Assembly: GCF_000474215.1 (NCBI RefSeq)
Contig: NZ_BAUC01000004.1
Span: forward strand, 62,001 to 126,000
Direction of reading: 5' to 3'
Length of the DNA: 64,000 bases
Source of the DNA: Edwardsiella hoshinae NBRC 105699 = ATCC 33379
GTDB lineage: Bacteria > Pseudomonadota > Gammaproteobacteria > Enterobacterales > Enterobacteriaceae
Shown here: positions 13,031 to 22,882 of the stretch, piece after piece
Numbering within the stretch: position 1 is the first letter of the stretch
Layout: each line of letters begins with the position of its first letter
The notes under the pieces: model-generated
What the model was told of the DNA's origin: nothing
The model's input: only the letters and a program-made list of their open reading frames with translations
Databases searched by the model: none
Translations under genes and position numbers: made by a program

Positions 13031-13060
13031 AAAGAGCGCCTGATGGCGCTCTTTCTTTTA
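13031..13060. terminator. Bidirectional rho-independent terminator between infA and clpA
   Basis: A perfect 10-bp stem, AAAGAGCGCC and GGCGCTCTTT, closes a TGAT loop. It is flanked by A residues on the left and T residues on the right, so it can terminate infA on the plus strand and clpA on the minus strand. Confidence 0.9.
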
Positions 13061-13074
13061 CCCACGACGCCGAA

Positions 13075-15363
13075 TTATGGCATGGCATCCTCGGCTTTAC
13101 GCTGCTGGGTACTGCGGAATTGATAGCTCAGGCTCCCCTCGCCGCTCGCCACGTCCACGCTGACCGCACCGCCGTTAACCAGTGAGCCGAACAACAATTC
13201 GTTCGCCAACGGTTTCTTTAGGTTCTCCTGGATCACCCGCGCCATCGGTCGCGCGCCCATCGCCCGATCGTAGCCGCGCTCCGCCAACCAATGACGCGCA
13301 GCATCGCTCACCTCCAGCGAAACGCCTTTGCTGTCCAGTTGCGCCTGCAACTCGACGATGAACTTATCCACGACCTGATGAATAATCTCGCTGGAGAGAT
13401 GATTAAACCAGATGATGCCATCCAATCGGTTACGGAATTCAGGCGTAAACACCCGTTTGATCTCTTCCATCGCATCGCTGCTGTTGTCTTGCAGATTAAA
13501 ACCGATGGATTTGCGCTGAGTCTCCTGCACCCCGGCGTTAGTGGTCATTACCAGGATCACATTGCGGAAATCCGCCTTGCGCCCGTTGTTGTCCGTTAGG
13601 GTCCCGTTATCCATCACCTGCAACAGCAGGTTGAATACATCCGGATGTGCCTTCTCGATCTCATCGAGCAGTAGCACGGCATGTGGACTCTTGATCACCG
13701 CATCCGTCAGTAACCCGCCCTGATCAAAACCGACATAGCCCGGTGGGGCACCGATCAACCGACTCACCGTATGGCGTTCCATATACTCGGACATATCAAA
13801 ACGCAACAATGGAATATCCAGCGCCCGCGCCAACTGTACCGTCACTTCGGTCTTACCAACCCCAGTCGGCCCGGCAAACAGGAACGATCCCACCGGTCGG
13901 TGATCCTGGTTTAACCCGGCGCGGCTCATCTTGATCGCCTCAGTCAACGCGCTGATAGCCTTATCCTGACCGAAGACCAGCATCCGTAGACGCTCGCCCA
14001 GGTTCTTCAGCACATCGCGGTCGCTGGCGGAAACTGTCTTCTCCGGGATACGAGCGATACGCGCCACCACCGCCTCGATATCCGCCACATTAATGGTTTT
14101 CTTGCGCCGACTGGCCGGCATCAGACGGCTACGCGCCCCCGCCTCATCGATCACATCGATGGCCTTGTCGGGTAGATGGCGATCGTTGATATATTTGACC
14201 GACAGGTCAACCGCCGCCCGCAACGCCTTGGCGGTGTAGCGCACATCATGATGCGCCTCATACTTAGCCTTTAACCCATTGAGGATCTGCACCGTCTCAT
14301 CGCTGCTCGGCTCGCTGATATCAATCTTCTGGAAGCGACGCGCCAAGGCGCGATCCTTCTCGAAAATATTGCTGAACTCTTGATAGGTGGTCGAGCCGAT
14401 TACCCGAATGCGTCCACCGGAAAGCAGCGGCTTAATCAGGTTGGCGGCATCCACCTGGCCGCCGGAGGCCGCGCCCGCACCGATGATAGTATGGATCTCA
14501 TCGATAAACAGAATGCTGTTGCTGTCCTGCTCCAACTGTTTCAGCAGCGCCTTAAATCGCTTCTCGAAATCGCCACGATACTTAGTGCCGGCCAGTAGCG
14601 AGCCAATATCCAACGAGTAGAGGGTACAGTCAGCCATCACCTCCGGCACTTCACCTTGTACGATACGCCAAGCCAACCCCTCGGCGATGGCGGTCTTACC
14701 GACGCCGGACTCCCCAACCAGCAACGGGTTATTCTTACGCCGACGACACAACACCTGAATGGTGCGCTCCAGCTCGCGATCGCGCCCGATCAGCGGATCG
14801 ATGCCGCCGACTCGCGCCAACTGATTCAGATTCGTGGTGAAGTTCTCCATCCGCTCTTCCCCGCCGGGCGCCGCCGCCTCCCCGCTGGAAGCATCGCCGC
14901 TCCCGCCGCCCGCCTCGGGGCCGCCGTCGTTTTTATGGGTGCCATGGGAGATAAAGTTGACGATATCCAAGCGACTCACATCATGCTTGCGTAGCAGATA
15001 GGCCGCCTGGGACTCCTGCTCGCTGAAGATGGCCACCAGCACATTGGCACCGCTGACCTCATTACGTCCGGACGATTGCACGTGGAACACCGCCCGCTGC
15101 AACACGCGCTGAAAGCTCAACGTCGGCTGGGTATCACGTTCGCTGTCGCCCTGAGGCAACTGTGGCGTGGTCTGTTCGATGAAGGTCTCCAGCTCTTGGC
15201 GCAATGCGACCAAATCCACCGCGCAGGCCTCCAGCGCCTCGCGCGCCGCCGGGTTGGACAACAACGCCAGTAGCAGGTGTTCGACAGTCATAAACTCATG
15301 TCGATGCTCGCGCGCTCTGGCGAACGCCATGTTGAGACTGAGTTCCAGTTCTTGGTTGAGCAT
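13075..15363 (-). CDS. clpA: ClpAP protease ATPase subunit ClpA
   Basis: Hexameric AAA+ unfoldase that feeds ClpP; with ClpS it degrades N-end-rule substrates. The product has 762 residues (E. coli 758). An N-terminal Clp repeat domain (1-145) is followed by D1 with Walker [10 protein letters not shown] and D2 with GPTGVGKTE, and the ClpP-binding region lies in D2. The linker after residue ~145 is Gly/Ala/Glu-rich and differs from E. coli. The start at 15363 is chosen because GGGAG is spaced correctly for it and abuts the alternative ATG two codons upstream. clpS lies 27 bp upstream on the same strand. Confidence 0.97.
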   Translation of the reverse strand: MLNQELELSLNMAFARAREHRHEFMTVEHLLLALLSNPAAREALEACAVDLVALRQELETFIEQTTPQLPQGDSERDTQPTLSFQRVLQRAVFHVQSSGRNEVSGANVLVAIFSEQESQAAYLLRKHDVSRLDIVNFISHGTHKNDGGPEAGGGSGDASSGEAAAPGGEERMENFTTNLNQLARVGGIDPLIGRDRELERTIQVLCRRRKNNPLLVGESGVGKTAIAEGLAWRIVQGEVPEVMADCTLYSLDIGSLLAGTKYRGDFEKRFKALLKQLEQDSNSILFIDEIHTIIGAGAASGGQVDAANLIKPLLSGGRIRVIGSTTYQEFSNIFEKDRALARRFQKIDISEPSSDETVQILNGLKAKYEAHHDVRYTAKALRAAVDLSVKYINDRHLPDKAIDVIDEAGARSRLMPASRRKKTINVADIEAVVARIARIPEKTVSASDRDVLKNLGERLRMLVFGQDKAISALTEAIKMSRAGLNQDHRPVGSFLFAGPTGVGKTEVTVQLARALDIPLLRFDMSEYMERHTVSRLIGAPPGYVGFDQGGLLTDAVIKSPHAVLLLDEIEKAHPDVFNLLLQVMDNGTLTDNNGRKADFRNVILVMTTNAGVQETQRKSIGFNLQDNSSDAMEEIKRVFTPEFRNRLDGIIWFNHLSSEIIHQVVDKFIVELQAQLDSKGVSLEVSDAARHWLAERGYDRAMGARPMARVIQENLKKPLANELLFGSLVNGGAVSVDVASGEGSLSYQFRSTQQRKAEDAMP

Positions 15364-15390
15364 GGGCATCTCCCTTCTTCAGTTACCCGG

Positions 15391-15711
15391 TCAGGCTTTT
15401 TCCAGCGTGCACAGTAGCGGATGGTCATTATCGCGCGCATAGCGGTTGATCAAGGCCACCTTGGTTTCCGCCACCTCCGCGGTAAACACACCGCACACCG
15501 CCTTCCCCTTATAATGCACAGTCAGCATTAGCTGCGTTGCACGTTCGATGTCGTAGGTAAAGAACTTTTGCAACACCTCAATAACAAACTCCATCGGCGT
15601 ATAGTCATCATTATTCAGGATGACGCTATACAGTGACGGCGGCTTCACCGCCTCGCGCGTCCGCGCATCGGCCAAGGGTTCGAGATTCAGCCAATCGTTC
15701 AAGTTTGCCAT
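15391..15711 (-). CDS. clpS: ClpA adaptor ClpS
   Basis: Adaptor that binds N-degrons and the ClpA N-domain. The product has 106 residues, identical in length to E. coli ClpS. The binding-pocket stretch [20 protein letters not shown] and the [20 protein letters not shown] segment are clear. The flexible N-terminal tail (first ~25 residues) is the least conserved part. It is probably co-transcribed with clpA and divergent from cspD. Confidence 0.97.
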   Translation of the reverse strand: MANLNDWLNLEPLADARTREAVKPPSLYSVILNNDDYTPMEFVIEVLQKFFTYDIERATQLMLTVHYKGKAVCGVFTAEVAETKVALINRYARDNDHPLLCTLEKA

Positions 15712-16148
15712 TTCAATCTGTTACCTATTTCCTTCCCCCGGCGTCGCCGGTCATCATTCATTACTGAGCGATATCACAACTCTCTATAAGATTACCAGCC
15801 CGCCGTGCTTTCTGGCCGCTCAATAGGATAAAAAAAATGCAACGGCTCGCAATTGCGTTAACCACCTCAAACTTTAATCAAAAGTTAGCGTACTAAAAAT
15901 AACCAATGCTTGACGCCGTCAGGCGCATCAATAGAGTGTAGACAAGCGGTCGACACATGGCATTTTCCCGCGTCGCCGCCCGGTGACACGCCCGTGGCAT
16001 GGCCTGCCGCCGCCCGTAGGGTCTGTTCCTAAGCTGTTGCCGTCCCATCCGCGACAGGTTAAGAACCGATCTTGAATCAGTCTTATCTCATTAACCGTGA
16101 TCGCTGCTACCCGCCGCGATCAGCCACCGTAACGAGGGATGTATAAGC
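15712..16148. other. clpS-cspD divergent intergenic region
   Basis: This 437-bp region carries the divergent promoters of clpS and cspD. It contains an AT-rich stretch (about 15825-15905) flanked by GC-rich DNA. I found no ORF with both a ribosome-binding site and a recognisable product, and no confident operator. Confidence 0.5.
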
Positions 16149-16370
16149 ATGGAGACGGGTACCGTAAAGTGGTTTAACAACGCCAAAGGCTTTGGCTTCA
16201 TCTGCCCGACCGGCGGCGGCGACGATATTTTCGCCCATTACACCTCCATTCAAATGGAAGGCTACCGCACACTGAAGGCGGGGCAACGGGTACAGTTTGA
16301 GCTGCACATTGGGCCGAAAGGCAATCACGCCGACACCATTATTCCTCTTCCCAACGAGCCGCTCGCCTAA
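16149..16370 (+). CDS. cspD: Cold-shock-like protein CspD (DNA replication inhibitor)
   Basis: Stationary-phase member of the CspA family that binds single-stranded DNA and inhibits replication in E. coli. The product has 73 residues: METGTVKWFNNAKGFGFICP carries RNP1 (KGFGFI), and DDIFAHYTSI carries RNP2. The C-terminus (GNHADTIIPLPNE) resembles CspD more than CspA. Its position next to clpS/clpA matches E. coli, except that macAB is not found beside it. Confidence 0.94.
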   Translation: METGTVKWFNNAKGFGFICPTGGGDDIFAHYTSIQMEGYRTLKAGQRVQFELHIGPKGNHADTIIPLPNEPLA

Positions 16371-16531
16371 TCGGCCGCACTGGCCGGATCCTCCGGCCGG
16401 TGCCCTCTGATCCTCAACCGTAATTCAACCCAATGGTTATCTCGTCAACAACTGTTTAGCATATTGTGCTACGGTTTATATTCGTTTCGCGACAATGCTG
16501 TCATCGTTCATCAGCCATGACAGGTAGTTCC

Positions 16532-17500
16532 ATGTCGACCATCGAGATCAGCGACACTCACCGCCCCGCCCACGTCGGTTTCACACTGTTCGCTGCACTG
16601 GCACAGGGCAAATATCGCCCGGCTGGGCTATGGCACCAGGCCAGCTTCCGCGCCAAATTTGCCTTGCGTACGTTGTTAATGCCCAGCTATCACGGTCAGC
16701 TGTTGGCCATGCTGGCCACATTGGCGCAGCGCGATGCCATCCTCAGCAGCCAGCCTCGTCTGCCCTGCCGTCTACATCATCCTTATTTGAGCCGCCGTTT
16801 CTCCCGCCGCCAAATCGTCGCGGCCTTAACCGATCATTACCGCTTAGTCGAGCGCTGGCTCAACCACACACAACGCCAGGCACTCTATGGCGGCCACCCA
16901 CTAACCCTGGCGCGTCTGCGCGGTAAACAAGAACAGGACTACACCCTGCGCCTGGCGGTGATGGAGCGCCTGGGCAAGGAGGGTGAACTCTCCCTTTCCC
17001 TGCACGACCAACAGGATCATCTACTCGCCGTCTGCACCTTCAGCCTGCTGGAGTACCATGGGGTACGCACCCTGTTCATCGGTGGGCTCCAGGGCTCCTC
17101 ACCGTCGCTGCCACACCGCTACACCCAGGAGGCGACCAAGGCATGCTATGGCTTATTTCCTAAACGCCTGCTGGCCGAGGCGCTGAGTGAGATCGCGCTG
17201 CTAGCGCAGTGCCAGCAGATCCTCGCGGTCGGCAACGCCGACCATATTTACAGCCACTGGCGCTACCGGCGCAAGAAGCAGTCCCAAATGTTGGCCGACT
17301 ACGATGGGTTCTGGCGCTCGCTCAGCGGCCAACAAAATGAGGAAGGCTACTTCAGCCTGCCACTAACGCCGCCGCGTAAGCCGCCAGAGAGTATTCCGAG
17401 TAAGAAACGCGCCGAGTACCGCCGCCGCTATCAGCTACTCGATACCCTACAACATGCGCTGCGTGCCAGCCTGAGCGACCCGCGCTCCACCACCGCTTAA
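16532..17500 (+). CDS. ybjX: YbjX/VirK-family protein (DUF535)
   Basis: Member of the VirK/YbjX family, which in Salmonella and Shigella is linked to PhoP control, resistance to cationic peptides and virulence; the biochemical role is unknown. The 322-residue product has no signal peptide. It is basic and contains the family-type stretch LFIGGLQGSSP and the C-terminal SHWRYRRKKQ segment. The start at 16532 is supported by AGGT six bases upstream; earlier ATGs at 16466 and 16517 have weaker ribosome sites. The stop overlaps the convergent peptidase gene by 4 bp. Confidence 0.85.
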   Translation: MSTIEISDTHRPAHVGFTLFAALAQGKYRPAGLWHQASFRAKFALRTLLMPSYHGQLLAMLATLAQRDAILSSQPRLPCRLHHPYLSRRFSRRQIVAALTDHYRLVERWLNHTQRQALYGGHPLTLARLRGKQEQDYTLRLAVMERLGKEGELSLSLHDQQDHLLAVCTFSLLEYHGVRTLFIGGLQGSSPSLPHRYTQEATKACYGLFPKRLLAEALSEIALLAQCQQILAVGNADHIYSHWRYRRKKQSQMLADYDGFWRSLSGQQNEEGYFSLPLTPPRKPPESIPSKKRAEYRRRYQLLDTLQHALRASLSDPRSTTA

Positions 17501-18168
17501 GCGCCGCTCGACGGCAACAGCGGCAAGAGTAGCCATACTCCGGCCAACACCAGCGGGGGACCGAAAGGCACCGGTAGCGGCGATAAGGCGCCCTGCCGCC
17601 AGGTACGCCAGGCGAAACCGATCAAGGCCAGTAGGCAGGCCGCCAACAACAGCGTCGGCAGCCGTGAAACGCCGACCCAAGCGCCGAGCGCCGCCAATAA
17701 CTTGGCATCACCGCCGCCCAGCCCCTCGATGCCCCGCCAGCGCCAGAAACCCCAGGCCACCAACCACAACAACAGATACCCCGTGAGCACACCGAACACC
17801 GCGTCGGGCAGCGTGACGGGGCGGTAGCTCGCCTGCCAGAATAACCCCAACCAGAGCAACCCCAGCGTCAGTTGGTCAGGCAATAGCAGCATGGCACGAT
17901 CGAGTAACGCCAATCCCAGACTCAGGGAGCAAAAGCCCAGCCCACACAGCCAGACGCCACCGGGAGGCAGGCGGTTAGCCAGCACCAAGGCTATCGCCGC
18001 CAAGCCGCAAGCCAAAGCCATGGAGGATGGAAACGGTGGGAAATGGCGATCGTACCAACCAAGTGGGGGGAGCAACGGCCGCGGCAACACGCACAACAGG
18101 CGATGTAACGGAAAGCCGAGCGTAAAGCCGAGCATGGCAGCCAACGTGAACCATCCGTCTTGAGTCAT
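17497..18168 (-). CDS. Type IV prepilin peptidase-like protein (A24 family), short, without zinc cysteines
   Basis: Polytopic membrane aspartyl protease of the PilD/GspO type, 223 residues against about 250-290 for full-length enzymes. Protease motifs are intact: DRAMLLLPDQLTL with Asp90/Asp98, GGGDAKLLAALGAW with Asp154, and the C-terminal PVPFGPPLVLAG block. The N-terminal methyltransferase segment is reduced: the G-x-L-N-x-x-x-x-R-L-P-type start is degenerate (GFPLHRLLCVLP) and I see no CxxC pairs. A strong AGGGAGG precedes the start at 18168. ybjD ends 25 bp upstream, so the two may be co-transcribed. No pilin or secretion genes are in the window, so its substrate is unknown. Confidence 0.8.
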   Translation of the reverse strand: MTQDGWFTLAAMLGFTLGFPLHRLLCVLPRPLLPPLGWYDRHFPPFPSSMALACGLAAIALVLANRLPPGGVWLCGLGFCSLSLGLALLDRAMLLLPDQLTLGLLWLGLFWQASYRPVTLPDAVFGVLTGYLLLWLVAWGFWRWRGIEGLGGGDAKLLAALGAWVGVSRLPTLLLAACLLALIGFAWRTWRQGALSPLPVPFGPPLVLAGVWLLLPLLPSSGA

Positions 18169-18193
18169 CCGCCCCTCCCTATCGGCGGCGGCG

Positions 18194-19864
18194 TTAATCC
18201 GCCTTGCCGCGCGCCAACCACAGCACACGTGAAAACATGTTCTTCAGCAACAGCGGCACCTGGCTCACCCCGGCTTCCTCCGCCCGTGCCGCGACCAAGA
18301 TCGCCAAATCAGGCTTAGAAGCACGGTGGATCGCCTTGATGATCACCTTACGCGCCGCCATCGGTGCCGAAGCCGGGATGCCTGCGACCTGGTGATACAC
18401 CTCGGCAAAGCCCTCGTGGTACATGAAATGCTCCATGTCCGGCGCCGGCAACATAGTCAAGCGATCACGCTCGCTCTCTTGCATACCATCCAGCAAGCCT
18501 CGCACCGTAGCGGCATACTTGCGCCCCGCTTCATCACCGTCCACCAGCACATGCCAGGCGATCCCCATGCGGCGGGCGAACTTGATCAACGGGCGTAGCC
18601 CACACTGGGCAAACTCGATCACCTTGATGCCCTCGGTATCGAAATGGTAGCCACACTGGCGCGCCAACTCGCTCAGCAGCCACACTTCTGTTTCACCCTC
18701 CACCAGCAGCCAGCAACGGGCGAATAACGACGAGGCGCGATTGAAACGGATATGAAAGGCGATACGCCGACTGTCCTCAGGCGTCATGCCGCGCGATCCG
18801 ATGCGATAGGCCGCGACTCGCCCGGATTGACGCACCAGGCGGCACACCCGCTCGACTGGCATCAACGCCAGCAGATCGCCGGAATTGGTGGTGGTCACTT
18901 TCTGCAAAGGCAAAAGATTAAGCAGGCCCCAGGCTACCGACAGCATGATCGGATGCAGGCGCGTCTCCGGATCCTCAATCAGCAGCAAGGGACGGGCATG
19001 ATGATCGAGGATCACAGCCCCCTGGGCCTGCAATAGGGTGGAGAACAACCCCAGCAGAATCAGGCGCATGTTACGACTACCCGACTCGGCGATCATCTGG
19101 TTGATGTTCTCCAGTGAACGCCATGCCTGACGGCCATGAATGATCTCGTTACGGTGACGACGACGGGCGCCGGCGGCGGTCTCGTCGCCGTTAGCGGCGA
19201 AGTAGTGCTCCAGCAACTGCTGCATCGCGCCCAGCCCGGCGCGCAATTCGCTGTTGCTCAGCTTCTGCGGGTTACACACTAGCTCACGCGTCAGATCGGC
19301 CAACTGCTGCGCCACCTGCCCCTGATCGGGAGGCTGACGCGCCGCCAACACATTAGGATGCAAGCGACGAATAAAACGGGCATCGCGCAGACGCAACACC
19401 GGATGCAGGCGGATCAGCTCGCGCGCCAACAGATCGACGTGATGCAACGCCAGCGCCTCGCCCTGTTCATTGAGAAAGGAGCGCCAGGTGCAGACTGTCC
19501 CATCGTCGCTCAACTCTCCCTCCTGACGGAAGTAGATGCGTTGGAGGCGATCCTCACCCTGCTGCCAGAGCGGTGACAGGCGATGATAGCGGCGGGCCCG
19601 CGCATGCCCTCGTAGGCTTTCACAAAAGGTGAAGACGATTTGCAAATGGTGTTCACGCGCCGTCTCGTCGCCCGGAGGAAAATAGAAATCGTGAGCCTCG
19701 AAGCGGTAGAGGTCGTGTTGCGGCGATAGACACAACGTCAGAGCATCCAGCAGGCTCGACTTACCCCAGGCATTCTCACCGATCAGTACGGTATTCTCGT
19801 CTAGCGACAACGAGATACGATTGATCCCGCGAAATCCCACGACCTCAATGCGTTCCAGATACAT
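18194..19864 (-). CDS. ybjD: OLD-family ATP-dependent endonuclease-like protein YbjD
   Basis: Two-part protein of 556 residues. An N-terminal SMC/RecF-like ATPase (MYLERIEVVGFRGIN..., Walker A GENAWGKSS, and LLLIEDPETRLHP as the signature/Walker B region) precedes a C-terminal TOPRIM nuclease domain (LLVEGETEVW about residue 385, HVLVDGDEAGRK about 440). This is the overcoming-lysogenisation-defect nuclease architecture; a role in DNA processing or phage defence is inference from the family. The start at 19864 follows GAGGG; upstream in-frame codons give a Cys/Arg-rich extension not seen in YbjD. Its position between ybjX and lysO is conserved. Confidence 0.9.
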   Translation of the reverse strand: MYLERIEVVGFRGINRISLSLDENTVLIGENAWGKSSLLDALTLCLSPQHDLYRFEAHDFYFPPGDETAREHHLQIVFTFCESLRGHARARRYHRLSPLWQQGEDRLQRIYFRQEGELSDDGTVCTWRSFLNEQGEALALHHVDLLARELIRLHPVLRLRDARFIRRLHPNVLAARQPPDQGQVAQQLADLTRELVCNPQKLSNSELRAGLGAMQQLLEHYFAANGDETAAGARRRHRNEIIHGRQAWRSLENINQMIAESGSRNMRLILLGLFSTLLQAQGAVILDHHARPLLLIEDPETRLHPIMLSVAWGLLNLLPLQKVTTTNSGDLLALMPVERVCRLVRQSGRVAAYRIGSRGMTPEDSRRIAFHIRFNRASSLFARCWLLVEGETEVWLLSELARQCGYHFDTEGIKVIEFAQCGLRPLIKFARRMGIAWHVLVDGDEAGRKYAATVRGLLDGMQESERDRLTMLPAPDMEHFMYHEGFAEVYHQVAGIPASAPMAARKVIIKAIHRASKPDLAILVAARAEEAGVSQVPLLLKNMFSRVLWLARGKAD

Positions 19865-20088
19865 GCCATCCCTCTCTTGTCGCAGCACACCCTTTGAGCA
19901 TGCGGGCAAAGCGTAAGCGGGTCAAGGCAAGGCCGTAGTCGTGACGCCATTTTGTGCTGCTTTTCTAAAAAGTACGCAGCGGAAAAAGCTAAAAACACCA
20001 TATTCTCACCCACGCGGCGGGTGCAGCTTTACTCATCCTCCCCTTTTCAGTACGGTATTAGCTTTAAAATTTAACAAGTTAGGCTGTT

Positions 20089-20988
20089 ATGTATTCTGGA
20101 CTCCTGATCATCCTGGTGCCACTGCTACTTGGCTACCTGCTGCCCCTGCATCATAAGACGCTGATCCGTTTCATTAACCGCATGCTGAGCTGGATGGTCT
20201 ATCTTATCCTGTTCTTCATGGGGATCAGCCTGGCGTTCCTTGACAATCTGGGCAGTAATCTGTGGCTGATCGCCAAGTACGCCTCGCTGTTCTTCGTGTT
20301 GATCATCGCGGCCAACCTGCTGGCGCTATGGCTGCTGGAGAAGCGTTACCCGTGGCGTGTGGCTCACCGCCAGGAGGCATTGCCGTCGCGGTTACACATG
20401 GCACTGGAGTCCCTGAAACTGTGTGGCGTGGTAGTACTCGGCTTCCTGTTGGGACTGACGCAATGGTCATGGCTCAGCAATGCCACTCACGCCAGCGAAT
20501 ATGCACTGATCTGGCTGCTATTTCTGGTCGGCCTCCAACTGCGTAACAGCGGTATGTCACCGGCGCAGATCCTGCTTAACCGCCGAGGGATGATGATCGG
20601 CTGCGTGGTCTGTGTCAGTGCCTTGGCGGGCGGAGCCCTGGCGGCGCTCCTGCTAGGCCTGCCGATTAAGACCGGATTGGCCATCGCCTCCGCCTATGGC
20701 TGGTACTCCCTCTCCGGCATCATGTTGACTGAAGCCTTCGGCCCGGTGATCGGCAGCGCTGCCTTTTTCAATGACCTGGCACGCGAGTTATTCGCCATCA
20801 TGTTGATCCCGAGCCTGATCCAACAGCATCGCAGCAGCGCATTAGGGCTATGCGGAGCCACCTCGATGGACTTTACCCTGCCCGTCTTGCAGCGCAGCGG
20901 CGGTATCGAACTGGTGCCGGCCGCCATCGTTCACGGCTTCTTGCTGAGCCTACTGGCTCCGGTGCTGATGGCGCTGTTCTCTTCTTGA
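20089..20988 (+). CDS. lysO: L-lysine exporter LysO (YbjE)
   Basis: Inner-membrane exporter of lysine and the analogue thialysine in E. coli. The 299-residue product has about eight hydrophobic segments. Segments resembling YbjE include SLKLCGVVVLGFLLGL, AYGWYSLSGIMLTEAFGP and GATSMDFTLPVLQRSGG. ATG at 20089 is preceded by AGG at suitable distance. Divergent from ybjD with a 224-bp gap, and upstream of hcp as in E. coli. The aquaporin gene aqpZ, near ybjE in E. coli, is absent. Confidence 0.93.
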   Translation: MYSGLLIILVPLLLGYLLPLHHKTLIRFINRMLSWMVYLILFFMGISLAFLDNLGSNLWLIAKYASLFFVLIIAANLLALWLLEKRYPWRVAHRQEALPSRLHMALESLKLCGVVVLGFLLGLTQWSWLSNATHASEYALIWLLFLVGLQLRNSGMSPAQILLNRRGMMIGCVVCVSALAGGALAALLLGLPIKTGLAIASAYGWYSLSGIMLTEAFGPVIGSAAFFNDLARELFAIMLIPSLIQQHRSSALGLCGATSMDFTLPVLQRSGGIELVPAAIVHGFLLSLLAPVLMALFSS

Positions 20989-21053
20989 GAGAAGCGGGCG
21001 GTACGGCAGTATCGCCCCCACCTTGGGTAAATAGTTCCTATTCGCACGCGAAT

Positions 21054-21067
21054 TTGCGCTAAGTCAA
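21054..21067. promoter_or_regulatory. FNR-like half-conserved dyad upstream of hcp
   Basis: TTGCG-CTAA-GTCAA has the TTG-N8-CAA framework and 4-nt spacer of an FNR site (TTGAT-N4-ATCAA), with two mismatches per half. It lies 101 bp upstream of the hcp start codon. E. coli hcp-hcr is FNR-activated, so this is a reasonable but weak candidate. Confidence 0.35.
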
Positions 21068-21076
21068 ACAAAGTAG

Positions 21077-21150
21077 AAGTTGCATTAAAAACTCCTTTTT
21101 TGTTGCCCGCGTCCGTCTTACCCTCAAAACAAGCATAATAAATGCAACTT
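21077..21150. promoter_or_regulatory. Two inverted NsrR-like half-sites in the hcp promoter
   Basis: AAGTTGCATT at 21077-21086 and its near mirror image AAATGCAACTT at 21140-21150 both match the NsrR half-site pattern AAGxTGCATTT, in opposite orientation. A possible -10 element CATAAT (21134-21139) lies against the second copy. NsrR represses hcp-hcr in E. coli and is relieved by nitric oxide. Confidence 0.55.
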
Positions 21151-21167
21151 TAAGTAGAGGGTTCCCC

Positions 21168-22823
21168 ATGTATTGTGTACAGTGTGAGCAAACCATCCGT
21201 ACTCCAGCCGGCAACGGCTGTGCCTATGCCCAAGGGATGTGCGGCAAGAGCGCCGAAACCTCCGACCTGCAAGATCTACTGGTCGCCGCGTTGCAAAGTC
21301 TCTCCGCCTGGGCGCTCGTCGCCCGGGCGTGCGCTATCCACGATCACGCCATCGACAGTTTCGCCCCACGCGCTTTCTTCTCCACCCTGACCAACGTCAA
21401 CTTCGACTCTGCGCGCATCATCGGCTACACCCGTGACGCCCTGGCGATGCGAGACAGTCTGCGTGCCGCCTGCCAAGCTAAAGCGCCGGGTATCCAATGT
21501 GACCACCCGCTGGCCGAGCTGCGCCTAGCCGGTGACGACGTGACGACACTACGCCAGCAGGCGGCCGCCTTCGCCCTGGACAGCGACCGTGCCGAGATCG
21601 GCGACGATATCCATGGTCTGCGCATGCTGAACCTGTACGGTCTGAAAGGCGCCGCCGCCTACTTGGAACATGCCCACGTTCTCGGCCAGCACAGCGAGAC
21701 AATCTACGCCGACTACCATCATTATATGGCCTGGCTCGGCACTCAGCCGCGCGACATGGAAACCCTACTCAACAACGCGATGGGCATCGGCAAGATGAAC
21801 TTCGCCATCATGGCGATGCTGGACAAAGGATCGACCGACGCCTACGGCGATCCGACACCGACACAGGTCAACGTGCGACCGGTCGCCGGGAAATGCATCC
21901 TGATCTCCGGGCACGATCTGAAAGATCTTCAGATGCTGCTGGAACAGACCGCTGGCCGGGGTATCAACGTCTACACCCACGGCGAGATGTTGCCGGCCCA
22001 TGGCTACCCGGAACTGCGGAAATACCGCCATCTGGTCGGCAACTACGGCAGCGGTTGGCAGAATCAACAGCAGGAATTCGCCCGCTTCCCCGGCCCGATC
22101 CTGATGACCTCCAACTGCATCATCGATCCTAATGTCGGCAACTACAGCGACCGCATCTGGACACGCAGCATCGTCGGTTGGCCGGGCGTTCGTCACCTGG
22201 AAGGGGACGACTTCAGCCAAGTAATCGCCCAGGCGCAGGTGTGTGACGGCTTCCCCTACAGTGAGATTGAGCAGTGGATCACCGTCGGCTTTGGTCGCGC
22301 CACCCTGCTCAACGCGGCGGATAGCGTGATCGATCTGGTCGCCCAGAAGAAACTGCGCCATGTATTCCTGCTCGGCGGTTGCGACGGCAGCCGTGACGAA
22401 CGTAGCTACTACACCGACTTCGCCCGTGCCATCCCTCAAGACTGCCTGATCATGACTCTGGCCTGCGGCAAGTACCGCTTCAACAAGCTGGAGTTCGGCA
22501 CCCTAGAAGGGCTGCCGCGTCTGCTGGACGTTGGCCAGTGCAACGACGCCTATGGCGCCATTATGCTGGCGGTCAAGCTGGCCGAGAAGCTGGGCTGTGG
22601 CATCAACGATCTGCCGCTGAGCCTGGTGCTCTCCTGGTTTGAACAGAAAGCCATCGTCATCCTGCTGACCCTGCTAGCGCTGGGCGTGAAAAATATCTAT
22701 ACCGGCCCGACCGCGCCGGCGTTCCTGACGGAGAATCTCTTGGCGATCCTCAACCAGCAATTCGGCATGCGCGGCATCAGCAACGTCGAGAGCGATCTCG
22801 ACGCGCTCCTCAACCAAGCCTAA
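21168..22823 (+). CDS. hcp: Hybrid cluster protein Hcp (nitric oxide reductase / hydroxylamine reductase)
   Basis: Cytoplasmic iron-sulfur enzyme that removes low levels of NO under anaerobiosis and is implicated in protein S-nitrosylation. The product has 551 residues (E. coli 550). The N-terminal cluster cysteines are Cys3, Cys6, Cys18 and Cys25 (MYCVQC... NGC... GMC). Hybrid-cluster ligands are visible in [24 protein letters not shown] and [10 protein letters not shown]. The start follows TAGAGGG. hcr follows 59 bp downstream, and NsrR-like half-sites lie upstream. Confidence 0.97.
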   Translation: MYCVQCEQTIRTPAGNGCAYAQGMCGKSAETSDLQDLLVAALQSLSAWALVARACAIHDHAIDSFAPRAFFSTLTNVNFDSARIIGYTRDALAMRDSLRAACQAKAPGIQCDHPLAELRLAGDDVTTLRQQAAAFALDSDRAEIGDDIHGLRMLNLYGLKGAAAYLEHAHVLGQHSETIYADYHHYMAWLGTQPRDMETLLNNAMGIGKMNFAIMAMLDKGSTDAYGDPTPTQVNVRPVAGKCILISGHDLKDLQMLLEQTAGRGINVYTHGEMLPAHGYPELRKYRHLVGNYGSGWQNQQQEFARFPGPILMTSNCIIDPNVGNYSDRIWTRSIVGWPGVRHLEGDDFSQVIAQAQVCDGFPYSEIEQWITVGFGRATLLNAADSVIDLVAQKKLRHVFLLGGCDGSRDERSYYTDFARAIPQDCLIMTLACGKYRFNKLEFGTLEGLPRLLDVGQCNDAYGAIMLAVKLAEKLGCGINDLPLSLVLSWFEQKAIVILLTLLALGVKNIYTGPTAPAFLTENLLAILNQQFGMRGISNVESDLDALLNQA

Positions 22824-22882
22824 CCTTACACCGCCCCGGTCACATGCCTGGGGCGGCCTTCGTACTGCGAGAACCGACCATC

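Noticed and set aside
21765..22439. 224-codon minus-strand frame inside hcp
   Set aside because: A shadow of the strongly biased hcp codons; no recognisable product.
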